Of a DNA stretch of 64,000 bases, positions 32,586 to 41,350 are shown one piece after another. This DNA is from Atlantibacter sp032062175 (GTDB taxonomy: Bacteria > Pseudomonadota > Gammaproteobacteria > Enterobacterales > Enterobacteriaceae): contig NZ_DAMBQK010000013.1 in NCBI RefSeq assembly GCF_032062175.1, positions 1-64,000 of the forward strand, written 5' to 3'. The translations under genes were made by a program, and so were the position numbers. Every line of letters begins with the position of its first letter. Positions within the stretch are counted from its first letter, which is position 1. The notes beneath the pieces were generated by a model, which saw only the letters and a list, made by a program, of their open reading frames with translations, did no database searches and was not told where the DNA came from.

Positions 32586-33623
32586 TCATTCAATGTTAGT
32601 GGTAATTGTCGCAGTTGAAGTGAACATGCCGGGTTCTGGACTACTTCCAGTGGTATTAATTGGATAGCTTTTGAAAGTAGCAGTACCCGAATTTGTGGCA
32701 TAATTAAATTGTGAATCTAAGCTTCCTTCATTGGGCGTAATGACGTTGCCGTTACTATCTTCGATGCGAATACCTATATCATCATTATCAGTAGCCAAAG
32801 AATTATTATCATCCGGTGCTGCCTGGCCGGAAAGTTTAAAACTTATCTTGACACCTTGTGCCATATTGGTGCAAACGTAGGCCATTTGTGTCACTACAGC
32901 CTTGCCAGACGCACCACTACCTTTTGTACTTAAATGTTTACGAAGAACGTCACCATAATCAATGTCGATTATTTGACCATCATTGATCTTACATGATTGT
33001 GGTACAGTAATATCTCCTGTCATAGATACCTGAGCCATAGGTGTAGATGGATAAGTTCCTAGTGTATGGGTTCCGTATAACCTAACCACTACGGTGGAAG
33101 GTATATTCATTACACCAGTAAATGCCTTTGAGATATACAAACTTAGCATACCTTTATTACCGGTATTGTACGTTCCGGATGAACAGTTACCAGATACCTC
33201 ACTCGTAAAATCGGTAAAAGGTGTAGCTATATATTGTGATACCAATCCGCCAATAAACACAGATGATGCAATGGCTATGTTTTCGTTTAGCTTATAATAG
33301 TTTCCGTTACCCGTATAGACCAATTCTCCCAGATCGCCTGGCACTGCTTTGTAATATGCCTTGCTACTACCGGTGCAGTCACATGTTGCAGTATAGGTAG
33401 AACCAAATGACCACGAATAGAATGATAATAACGTTTGACCCGCTTTATTTTTAGTAGGATCGGTTATTTTATAATGAAACGTACCGCTATACGCCTTTGT
33501 TCCGCTGTCGGCTAAACACCAACCCGTACCTGCTTGTGCTGTAAATGAAAACGCAAAGCAGCTAATTAGAAGATAGCATATATAACGACAAATCCTAATT
33601 AAACTATTTTTAATGAATTCCAT
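32586..33623 (-). CDS. Fimbrial tip adhesin
   Basis: A 345-residue two-domain adhesin at the end of the operon. A signal peptide (about residues 1-31, ending SFTAQA) precedes a Cys-rich lectin-like domain (Cys pairs near residues 36 and 80-82 and at 147). A C-terminal pilin domain begins near ITVPQSCKINDGQIIDIDYGDVL and ends in the typical beta strand SPEPGMFTSTATITTNIE. The receptor is unknown and the lectin domain does not look like FimH. It starts ten bases after the usher stop with no clear ribosome site, so translation is probably coupled. Confidence 0.8.
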   Translation of the reverse strand: MEFIKNSLIRICRYICYLLISCFAFSFTAQAGTGWCLADSGTKAYSGTFHYKITDPTKNKAGQTLLSFYSWSFGSTYTATCDCTGSSKAYYKAVPGDLGELVYTGNGNYYKLNENIAIASSVFIGGLVSQYIATPFTDFTSEVSGNCSSGTYNTGNKGMLSLYISKAFTGVMNIPSTVVVRLYGTHTLGTYPSTPMAQVSMTGDITVPQSCKINDGQIIDIDYGDVLRKHLSTKGSGASGKAVVTQMAYVCTNMAQGVKISFKLSGQAAPDDNNSLATDNDDIGIRIEDSNGNVITPNEGSLDSQFNYATNSGTATFKSYPINTTGSSPEPGMFTSTATITTNIE

Positions 33624-33633
33624 GATAATACCA

Positions 33634-36228
33634 TTATTTACAATTAACGTTTAACAGCTGAATACCTGCATTAGCTGTCTTTTCGTTATTAACGGGAGTA
33701 TGTATATCAAAATGAGCATGACATTGTTGAGACCCCTTTGCCCCCCAGATCGCGGTGATGTCCCCGCTACCCGGTAAGCCACTGAGATACACCAGCCCTT
33801 CTTCACCGACAATACCTGTGTTGTCACTGTCTATGCCATTCACCGACACTAACGCACCAAATGGCACCTTATGGTTTCCTTGCGACAGGGTTATTAGTGC
33901 TCGACTACCTACGTTCGTTTTAAAGGTTGCCCGTACTATCGCTCCTGCTGTTGGCACAACTGACGTTACGTTTTCCTTCATATCAACATCTTCTGCCAAA
34001 GAGCCAGGTTCGAGACCAATACGTGTGCGCTGGTACGGGCTCAGGTAAGGGACAATGGCATAACCACGCCAGTCGGTACGCATACCTGTACCATTTTGTA
34101 ATTTCGCCCCCGCAGCACCTGGTGCTTCAACCAGCGCCACGGACGTCATATCCCCTGACATTGGCTGTCCGAATGTGACTCCGTTCTGATGAACGATAAC
34201 TGAGCCCTGGACTCCATAGTTTATTTGCTGAGAGTCTTTATCGTAGTTATAGCCCGCATTTAATTCACCATAAGTTCCCTTATAGTCTCCATAAACTGCG
34301 CCGCTATAGCCTTCATCTTTGTTACTGAATCCTTGAGCAAGGCTGTAAGATAAATTGTTGCCTTCCAGCGCCGTGCCACTTAAGGTTGCCTGAGAGTGCG
34401 TTTTGCCATGCATATCATTCACCATATTGGTGCTTATATATGCTCCCGGTAACCATTTAGAGAATGGAATGCTGACACTCAGCGCTAATTGCTGATCGGT
34501 AGATTCATATGAACGAGCCAACTCTGTGTAAGTGTACATGAGTGACCAGCTAATCCCATTCCATACAGAGTTGCTGTAACTGGTGCTTAAACTCCGCTCA
34601 TAGCCTTTTTCGTTCCAGTAATCTTGCTGGTATCCAGAAAACGACAGGGAGCCCCAATCACCCTTATTTAAATTCTGAGTAAACTGAAGCTGTAATTTAC
34701 TACGCCTGTTATTATTGGAACCCGAATAATTGCCATCATCATCATTGTTATAATCCATTGCCTCCTGAAATGTATAAAATCCTTTCGTGGAGTAACGGTA
34801 GCCAGCCAGCGTCACTGTAGAGTCTGTCGATAGAATATCTTTAGAATATTGAAAACGGTAAGATTGACCTTCCTGAGAGCGATCAATACCATTCATTTCT
34901 TTATCTAACGTGGTAAAAGCTTGAGTGGCATCCATTGAAACAGAGCCAGCCTCACCCAGGCTGAAACCTACACCCAACGCTAACGCATTATATTTATCTG
35001 CTGTCTGAAAACCGCCATACAATGTTACATCCCGCGGTAAGCCATACATCAGCGTTGCTTGCCCCAGTATCGGTTCATTACTCTTGTCGCTGAAAGCGCG
35101 GTATTCGCCGATTGTGAAACCGTACTTTAAACGACCTTCGCGCTGCATGACTGGTACGTTAGAAAAAGGTTGAATAAACGTGCGCTCTGAACCATCGGCC
35201 TCAGTAATAGTTACCTGCAAATCGCCACTGGATGACGTGGGAAATAAATCATTTATTGAAAATGCGCCTGGAGGTACATAAGTCTGATAAATGATGGTTC
35301 CATTTTGCTTGATAGTGACCTTTGCGTTACTGTTTGCAATTCCACTTACTGTTGGTGCGAAGCCACGCAAACTGTCCGGCAACATATTGTCATCTGATAC
35401 GACTTGTACTCCTCGGAATTGCACGCTATCAAATATATCCGACTGCGTATAATTATCTCCAAGAGTGAGTTGCCCTTTGATTTTTGGGATTTCTCGCTGC
35501 ATGTAGGTATTGATAGAATCCCAATGGCTAATTGAATAGTCATCAGCGGTTCCACTACTTTGCGTATAGTTCCAGGTACTATAATTACGCAAACGCCAGG
35601 CGCCAAAATTTGCGCCACTGCGTAAATTCAGGAAATAGCTTTTACCCGTACTACTACTACCAGAGTAGTCATTATTAGAACCCGTAAAGTTATAATCCAT
35701 TAAAAATGCAGAAATACCTTTATCCCAATATTTTGGGTCCACGTATCCGTGAGCGTTTTGTTGCATTAAAGCTTGTGGAATCGAAAATTTCACCAGTTGA
35801 CGTGAGAAGTCAAAATTGATACTGGCCTGAGGTATATAATGAGACAAGTCACTAATAACAGTTTCTTTTGGTAATCCTTTGAATTCTGGTATTAAATTGA
35901 CCATTACCCCCCAATCATCAAGCTGGGCAATTGTGATTTGAGGCACTAAGGTGTCATCTTTATCAGTAACAAAATTTAAATCTTTCGTAGTCTTTTTTTC
36001 GTTATTAACGAAAACATCAACATGGTACATCCCCTGAGCTTGACCGCCCTCGGATGAAAACTGTGTTAAGTCCACTGATGTAACAGAAGGATTGTCGATT
36101 TCTAGCGCATTAGGGTTAAAGGTGACATCTTCCGCAAGACCTTGTCGGGACGCAAATATCGTCATAAGGGCTAATGCAATGCTTGTCAGACGTAAACAAC
36201 CCTGTCTTTTATATATATAATTTATCAT
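33634..36228 (-). CDS. Fimbrial outer membrane usher
   Basis: An 864-residue chaperone-usher protein that forms the outer-membrane pore and assembles pilin subunits. A signal peptide ends near GLAEDVTFNP. Family features include the N-terminal chaperone-binding domain, the barrel with GANFGAWRLRNYSTWNY, the plug region after SPTVSGIANSNAKV-type sequence (FAPTVSGIANSNAKVTIKQN) and C-terminal domains with FGALVSVNG. The start at 36228 has AAGGT upstream and begins just before the signal peptide. An in-frame ATG at 36285 would put 19 residues before it. Confidence 0.92.
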   Translation of the reverse strand: MINYIYKRQGCLRLTSIALALMTIFASRQGLAEDVTFNPNALEIDNPSVTSVDLTQFSSEGGQAQGMYHVDVFVNNEKKTTKDLNFVTDKDDTLVPQITIAQLDDWGVMVNLIPEFKGLPKETVISDLSHYIPQASINFDFSRQLVKFSIPQALMQQNAHGYVDPKYWDKGISAFLMDYNFTGSNNDYSGSSSTGKSYFLNLRSGANFGAWRLRNYSTWNYTQSSGTADDYSISHWDSINTYMQREIPKIKGQLTLGDNYTQSDIFDSVQFRGVQVVSDDNMLPDSLRGFAPTVSGIANSNAKVTIKQNGTIIYQTYVPPGAFSINDLFPTSSSGDLQVTITEADGSERTFIQPFSNVPVMQREGRLKYGFTIGEYRAFSDKSNEPILGQATLMYGLPRDVTLYGGFQTADKYNALALGVGFSLGEAGSVSMDATQAFTTLDKEMNGIDRSQEGQSYRFQYSKDILSTDSTVTLAGYRYSTKGFYTFQEAMDYNNDDDGNYSGSNNNRRSKLQLQFTQNLNKGDWGSLSFSGYQQDYWNEKGYERSLSTSYSNSVWNGISWSLMYTYTELARSYESTDQQLALSVSIPFSKWLPGAYISTNMVNDMHGKTHSQATLSGTALEGNNLSYSLAQGFSNKDEGYSGAVYGDYKGTYGELNAGYNYDKDSQQINYGVQGSVIVHQNGVTFGQPMSGDMTSVALVEAPGAAGAKLQNGTGMRTDWRGYAIVPYLSPYQRTRIGLEPGSLAEDVDMKENVTSVVPTAGAIVRATFKTNVGSRALITLSQGNHKVPFGALVSVNGIDSDNTGIVGEEGLVYLSGLPGSGDITAIWGAKGSQQCHAHFDIHTPVNNEKTANAGIQLLNVNCK

Positions 36229-36335
36229 AACAGACCTTATCAACATTGGTAAATAATCAGACAGAGGTGATTTATTTATTAACAATTAAATAGGATACGT
36301 TTATCATCTAACTAAAACCATTCATGAGCTTATTT

Positions 36336-37040
36336 TCATTGCAAAGGAGATATCTCAGGATTACTATTTCCACCAAAATCATTAATAATATTCCAGGTAA
36401 CCTGAGTGGCAGAAACGGCTGTGCTAAGCTGATACGTTGAATTGCCATGAGGGGGTACCATCACGTTAGAGGTATCAAGCTGTGTATTACCTGCCTTTAG
36501 CGAAAAGAACGTTATGTAATAAGGTGTCGGATTGTTGACCTGAATTTCATTACCGACCCGATGGAAGGATAATTTTTTATAATCCTCACTCGTTGGAGGT
36601 TCTAAACCTTCTGGGCGATAAATAAGCTTGATGCGGGTTTTGACTGAAATTTGCAGGACATTTTTTTTACCTTTTGCCGAAGCAGGAATCGACTTCACAT
36701 TCATCCAATAAATTGATTCGCGGTCTTCTGGTAAACTTCCCCCGGTGCGGATGATACGCAGCATATTTTCATTACCGGAATCAAGACGAAATAGCGGCGG
36801 AGTAACTAAAAATGGAGGCTTTGGCGCTTCTTTATTTTCGCCTAAAGCACCAGCAGCATCAGTCCATGCCTGAATAAGATAGGGTATTTTATCCGGGTTT
36901 GTCACAGACAGAGAAACTTCGCGTTGCCCTCCATCAAAAATAACCCGTGTTCCACCGACAATGATACCTGCATTAGCGAATTGCCCCCACAGGCTGGTTA
37001 ATGTCAGTAGAAATATACTAAACATCTTTTTGATATTCAT
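36336..37040 (-). CDS. Periplasmic fimbrial chaperone
   Basis: A 234-residue PapD-like chaperone that donates a strand to pilin subunits in the periplasm. The signal peptide (about residues 1-24) ends FANA. The first Ig-like domain has GGTRVIFDGGQREVSLSVTN, then RLDSGNENMLRIIRTGGSLPEDRESIYWMNVKSIP in separate strands, the hallmark G1-strand region. Conserved Arg and Lys for anchoring the subunit C-terminus fall in TRVIF and VKTRIKLIYRP. The start has AGGA six bases upstream. It lies between the major subunit and usher, the usual order. Confidence 0.92.
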   Translation of the reverse strand: MNIKKMFSIFLLTLTSLWGQFANAGIIVGGTRVIFDGGQREVSLSVTNPDKIPYLIQAWTDAAGALGENKEAPKPPFLVTPPLFRLDSGNENMLRIIRTGGSLPEDRESIYWMNVKSIPASAKGKKNVLQISVKTRIKLIYRPEGLEPPTSEDYKKLSFHRVGNEIQVNNPTPYYITFFSLKAGNTQLDTSNVMVPPHGNSTYQLSTAVSATQVTWNIINDFGGNSNPEISPLQ

Positions 37041-37166
37041 ATTTGGTCCTGCTGATGTTTAAGATTCAATAACAGTAAAAAATTAAAAAACAGAACCGTA
37101 CATATAATTGCTATATGTACGGTTTGAGCATTCTATAAGTATTAAACCGTAATAATAGCTAAGTGA

Positions 37167-37682
37167 TTAATTATACAGAACGGTAAACTGGCTGGTTGCA
37201 TCCGCAGTACCTGCTGTGACTTTTTCAGCAGTTGCTTGATACTGACCAACATAGTTAAGCGTTGCGGAACCATCAGCAGCAACAGTTACACGTTTTGCGG
37301 AGGCAGTATCATTAACTTTAATTTGGGTACCATCGTCTGAATTATTAATACGTACTGCAACACCTGTTGCCGTCATGCCTGCATCAAGTTTGAGTAGGTC
37401 AGCAGTCGCAGCCGTGCCACCAAATACCACTGCAACGGTGCCTTCCGGGCATTCAGTCAATTTAATATCAAATTTCTGAGCCGTTGAAGTATCACCTGCA
37501 GCAGCAAATGAACTTGCAGCAACAGTGCCTAACGTAACGGTTTGGTCGGCACTTGCAGCATCAACGGAACATGCACTATCAACAATATTACCTTTAAATT
37601 TAATCGTACCGTCTGCTGCATTTACCATATTGCTCATGGTCAGAGAGGAAACAATCATTAATCCGCAATATAACTTTTTCAT
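37167..37682 (-). CDS. Major fimbrial subunit (type 1-like pilin)
   Basis: A 171-residue pilin. A 22-residue signal peptide ends NMVNA, and the mature N-terminus ADGTIKFKGNIVDSACSV is the donor strand of type 1-like pilins. Two Cys (in SACSV and TECPEG) form the expected disulfide and the protein ends with the beta-zipper strand TSQFTVLYN. It is rich in Ala and Thr. It is the first gene of the operon, so it gives the most product. ATG 37682 has GGAG six bases upstream; ATG 37688 overlaps that site and is rejected. Confidence 0.93.
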   Translation of the reverse strand: MKKLYCGLMIVSSLTMSNMVNAADGTIKFKGNIVDSACSVDAASADQTVTLGTVAASSFAAAGDTSTAQKFDIKLTECPEGTVAVVFGGTAATADLLKLDAGMTATGVAVRINNSDDGTQIKVNDTASAKRVTVAADGSATLNYVGQYQATAEKVTAGTADATSQFTVLYN

Positions 37683-38035
37683 AAACATCTCCGGACTTTT
37701 ATAAGTATCAATAAAATCTGAAAGTTAATCATCCCCTTTCTTTCATAAGGAATTATTTTCCTCATAAATTAAAAGCGGGAAGAATTAGCTTCTTTATGCT
37801 CAAGATTGAGAGCGTTAAATTTAACCGATGAGTATAATTTGTAAAAAATATTTAGGATCTCATTTGAGACTCAGTGAGGTTTTAATGACTATTTTCTTTT
37901 AAATTAAAAGATTATGAGTTGCCGCTAGTGATGCACATTAGAGGCTTTTTGATGGGTTATGCGAGTAGGATGAAGTATCACGTGAAATTGTTGTTTATAA
38001 TTAACAATATTTCAACGCATTTACAACAGAAAAGC
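37683..38035. promoter_or_regulatory. Fimbrial operon promoter region
   Basis: About 350 AT-rich bases upstream of the major subunit with no supported gene. It holds TTAATGACTATTT at 37882-37894, identical to half of the palindrome before the fimbrial regulator, and beside it the palindrome CTTTTAA-A-TTAAAAG at 37896-37910. The near copy AAATTAAAAG also occurs at 37766-37775. No recombinase gene or long inverted repeats that would mark an invertible promoter were found. Confidence 0.5.
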
Positions 38036-38064
38036 AATCGCGGTGGCGACTACGCACCGCGATT
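38036..38064 (-). terminator. Hairpin downstream of yhjJ
   Basis: A ten-base-pair perfect stem AATCGCGGTG/CACCGCGATT with a nine-base loop lies about 155 bases past the yhjJ stop. On the - strand it is followed by GCTTTTCTG, consistent with a terminator, and it marks the right edge of the AT-rich island. Confidence 0.7.
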
Positions 38065-38219
38065 AAACGACCAAAAAAACCTGAGCGATGCCTTGAATTA
38101 TAAAATGGCTCTCACCCGCTCTATTTCTCTTCGAATGTAATCGCGTTACATCTGTGAACGAACGCTATACATACTTAACACTTCTTTTGAATATCTCTCT
38201 TCGACCAAATAAGAAAATA

Positions 38220-39689
38220 TTATTGCCCAGCAGGAGCTTCTGCTTCAGGAGAAGCATCCTCTACAACACGTTCTTGTTCCATAATTTTGTCCCAGGTTGC
38301 TTTCAGCACTTTCACATCAAATTCAGGCTCGCCTTTCGGCTGCAACAGAATCAATGCCATTTCGTGAGATAACTGCTGACGCAGATCCTGGTTCAGTTGC
38401 TCTACCGTTAAACCATTAAGAAAATCCTGACGCAGTTTCTGATATTGCTCCGGTGCGATATCCACCACCTGGTTTTGCAGCGTACGCAGCCGCTGGTTAA
38501 TCAAAATATCGGTGTCGGTACGGGCATAGGTTGCGAACAGCTTCTGCAACTCGCCTTTTTTCTGGTTGATCAGCGCATCGAACTCGTCTTTCGACAGCCC
38601 TTTGCTGCGCACATTCGCCAACTCTTTCGCCACCAGATTCAGGTTGCTGTCCAGCTTCTCGCCCGGCGATTCGATATTAATGGCGCACTGCGCGCGCTGG
38701 AACAGTACCCGGCAGTCAAAGCCAAGATTAAGATCTTTGACGTTGCTGCGCGTTAAATACTGCTGCACGTGCCAGAACAGCGCTTCACGCGCCAGGTCGG
38801 CGCGCCAGTAGCGCAGCAGCGCGCTGGATTCGCGGATTGGCTGCCACGGCGTGTCCCAGGTAATACCAAGACGATCCTGACGCACGGCATCCGTCATAAT
38901 GCTGACCGGTTCATGGCGCAGTGGGGAAAGCGTCGGCACTGGCGCTGGCGTTTCACGTTTGCCCTTCAGGCTGCCAAAGGTTTTATTGATTTGCTCCGCG
39001 ACCGCGCGGCTGTCGATATTCCCGACCACGATCAGCGTCATGGCATCCGGTGTGTACCATTTCTGATAAAACGCCTTCAAATTCTCGGCGTCTACCGGTT
39101 GCTTCGGCGATTCAGACGGATCGTGCCCCAGCAGCGTCGAGCCTTTCAGGCGGTAACGCCAACTGCCCTCTTTGGTATCGGCGGGCGCGGTCAGCACCAT
39201 GTCCTGAGTTTGCAGCGCGTGAGTCACGCTCTGCGGCGTAATGGTCAGATTACCTGCGGTATCCGCCAGCCAGGTCAGCGACTCTTTCAGCAGGTCGTTG
39301 CGGCTGTTCGGCAAGCTCAGGCTAAATTGCGTAAAGTCGTAGGAAACAACGGCGGGCGGCATAGGACGTTTAGGATCGATGCTTTGCTGCCATAAAGAAC
39401 GCGCCTGGACGGGCTGTAAGCTGCCGCTTTGGGTAAGGGCAACCCGGGGTAAAAAATGGCTGTAACCTGTTTGCTGGGTACTTTCAGTCAGTGAACCGGT
39501 ATTGATTAAAAAGCGAATTTCGATGCGGTCGCTGGGACGCTGTGGAGTAGCCAGAACCTGCCACTGAAAACCGTTTGAAAGTGTGCCCTGTTGCCATGCC
39601 GGGTCCGGCTGGAGCGCTTCTGCCTGCACGTTACCGGCAATGGCTAACAATAAGCCGCCGGTGAAAATTCGAGTAAATGTGCCCTGCAT
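38220..39689 (-). CDS. yhjJ: M16-family peptidase-like protein YhjJ
   Basis: A 489-residue M16 peptidase homologue matching E. coli YhjJ (498 aa), with a signal peptide ending NVQA (about residue 23), so it is periplasmic. Two M16 halves are visible. The zinc motif HxxEH is absent: the corresponding place reads GYSHFLPRVAL, so it is likely not an active metallopeptidase, as with E. coli YhjJ. The function is unknown. AGGGG stands six bases before the ATG. It is downstream of dctA on the same strand with a terminator between them. Confidence 0.9.
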   Translation of the reverse strand: MQGTFTRIFTGGLLLAIAGNVQAEALQPDPAWQQGTLSNGFQWQVLATPQRPSDRIEIRFLINTGSLTESTQQTGYSHFLPRVALTQSGSLQPVQARSLWQQSIDPKRPMPPAVVSYDFTQFSLSLPNSRNDLLKESLTWLADTAGNLTITPQSVTHALQTQDMVLTAPADTKEGSWRYRLKGSTLLGHDPSESPKQPVDAENLKAFYQKWYTPDAMTLIVVGNIDSRAVAEQINKTFGSLKGKRETPAPVPTLSPLRHEPVSIMTDAVRQDRLGITWDTPWQPIRESSALLRYWRADLAREALFWHVQQYLTRSNVKDLNLGFDCRVLFQRAQCAINIESPGEKLDSNLNLVAKELANVRSKGLSKDEFDALINQKKGELQKLFATYARTDTDILINQRLRTLQNQVVDIAPEQYQKLRQDFLNGLTVEQLNQDLRQQLSHEMALILLQPKGEPEFDVKVLKATWDKIMEQERVVEDASPEAEAPAGQ

Positions 39690-39845
39690 GTGAACCCCTG
39701 ATCAACATTCCTGGTTAAAAACAAGCAAAGGCGGCCCGTCCTTTTTACGTGGGCCACCTAAGGTAACGTTTCGCTACAGCGTTTGACCGCGCAAACTGAA
39801 AAACGTCACGTTAAAAAATAAAAATTAGGGCAATTATGCGCAGGA

Positions 39846-39874
39846 GCCCGCAGCGAGGGCAAGTCGCTGCGGGC
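39846..39874 (-). terminator. dctA terminator
   Basis: An 11-base-pair perfect stem GCCCGCAGCGA/TCGCTGCGGGC with a seven-base loop begins 13 bases past the dctA stop on the - strand. A T-rich stretch follows about 15 bases later. Confidence 0.75.
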
Positions 39875-39886
39875 AAATGAGTGATA

Positions 39887-41173
39887 TCAAGAGGATAATT
39901 GTTGTTTCGTTTCGTTACTGTTGCGGTTGTTCAGGGTGTCATTGAGCTTTTTCTGGTCCAGCTCTTTTACCCATTTCGCTACGACAACTGTCGCTACGCC
40001 GTTACCCACCAGGTTGGTTAACGCGCGCGCTTCAGACATGAAACGGTCAATACCGAGGATCAGCGCCAGGCCCGCCACCGGTAAATGCCCAACGGCGGAA
40101 ATGGTCGCCGCCAGCACGATAAACCCACTCCCGGTTACCCCTGCGGCTCCTTTAGAGGAAAGCAGCAGCACCACCAACAAGGTGATTTGGTGGAAAATAT
40201 CCATATGGCTATTGGTCGCCTGGGCAATAAACACCGCCGCCATCGTCAGGTAAATCGAGGTGCCGTCGAGGTTGAAGGAATAACCCGTCGGGATAACCAG
40301 CCCCACCACCGATTTACGGCAGCCCAGTTTTTCCATTTTATCCAGCATACGCGGCAGCGCGGATTCCGAAGAAGACGTGCCGAGTACGATCAGCAGTTCT
40401 TCACGGATATAGCGGATGAACTTGAAGATGCTGAAACCGGTCGCGCGGGCGATACTGCCGAGCACCACCACCACGAACAGGATACAGGTGATATAAAAGC
40501 AGATGATCAACTGGCCCAGTTGCACCAGCGTGCCGACGCCATATTTGCCAATGGTGAACGCCATCGCGCCGAACGCGCCGATAGGGGCCAGGCGCATGAT
40601 CATGTTGATGATGCCGAAAATCACCTGCGAGAAGCTTTCAATCACGTTGAAAATCAGCTGGCCTTTGTTGCCCAGGCGATGCAGCGCAAAACCAAACATT
40701 ACCGCGAACAGCAGCACTTGCAGAATGTTGCCGCTGGCAAACGCGCCGATCACGCTATTCGGGATCACGTCCATCAGGAACGCGACAATGCCCTGCTGTT
40801 CCGCCTGTTGGGCATACACCGCGACGGCTTTCGCATCGAGGGTCGCCGGGTCGACGTTCATTCCCGCGCCAGGCTGCACGATATTCACGATCACCAGACC
40901 GATAATGAGCGCCAGAGTAGAGACGATTTCAAAGTAGAGCAGCGCCACCGCACCGGTGCGGCCCACCGCTTTCATGCTTTCCATACCCGCGATGCCGGTT
41001 ACCACGGTACAGAAAATAACCGGGGCGATAACCATTTTTATCAGTTTAACGAACGCATCGCCCAGCGGTTTCATCTGCGCGCCGAGTTCAGGGTAGTAAT
41101 GGCCGAGTAAAATCCCGATAGCGATGGCGGCCAGAACTTGAAAATAAAGACTTTTGAATATTGAGATTTTCAT
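39887..41173 (-). CDS. dctA: C4-dicarboxylate transporter DctA
   Basis: A 428-residue DAACS/glutamate-transporter-fold permease, same length as E. coli DctA. It imports succinate, fumarate, malate and orotate with protons during aerobic growth. The substrate-binding loop SSSESALPRMLDKM and the helix SKGAAGVTGSGFIVLAAT, plus GIDRFMSEARALTNLVGNG, are intact. In E. coli it is controlled by DcuSR and cAMP-CRP. ATG 41173 has AAGGA six bases upstream; the open frame runs 17 residues further to 41224 without support. Confidence 0.97.
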   Translation of the reverse strand: MKISIFKSLYFQVLAAIAIGILLGHYYPELGAQMKPLGDAFVKLIKMVIAPVIFCTVVTGIAGMESMKAVGRTGAVALLYFEIVSTLALIIGLVIVNIVQPGAGMNVDPATLDAKAVAVYAQQAEQQGIVAFLMDVIPNSVIGAFASGNILQVLLFAVMFGFALHRLGNKGQLIFNVIESFSQVIFGIINMIMRLAPIGAFGAMAFTIGKYGVGTLVQLGQLIICFYITCILFVVVVLGSIARATGFSIFKFIRYIREELLIVLGTSSSESALPRMLDKMEKLGCRKSVVGLVIPTGYSFNLDGTSIYLTMAAVFIAQATNSHMDIFHQITLLVVLLLSSKGAAGVTGSGFIVLAATISAVGHLPVAGLALILGIDRFMSEARALTNLVGNGVATVVVAKWVKELDQKKLNDTLNNRNSNETKQQLSS

Positions 41174-41350
41174 AGGGTGTCCTTGCGAGGAAATGTCCAC
41201 AGGATGCATAAGGTCTTTATGCAACCCGTGGCGCTAAAAATAACACCCACCAAACAGTGCAGATATAACAATGCATCAAAATTGAAACATAAATGTTAAG
41301 AAACTTGAGCTGGCTCGCACCAGCCCCTGTCGTCGCGCTGCGCTAAAACC

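Noticed and set aside
37766..37910. Possible invertible promoter element flanked by AAATTAAAAG and CTTTTAAATT
   Set aside because: The repeats are only ten bases with a mismatch, and no FimB/FimE-like recombinase gene is in the window.
37919..38140. 73-codon frame in the fimbrial promoter region
   Set aside because: It runs through the yhjJ terminator hairpin and lacks a ribosome site.
40085..41110. Long open frame of 341 codons antisense to dctA
   Set aside because: Composition is that of a shadow frame (very rich in His, Arg, Gln, Asp), it has no ribosome site, and dctA on the other strand is certain.
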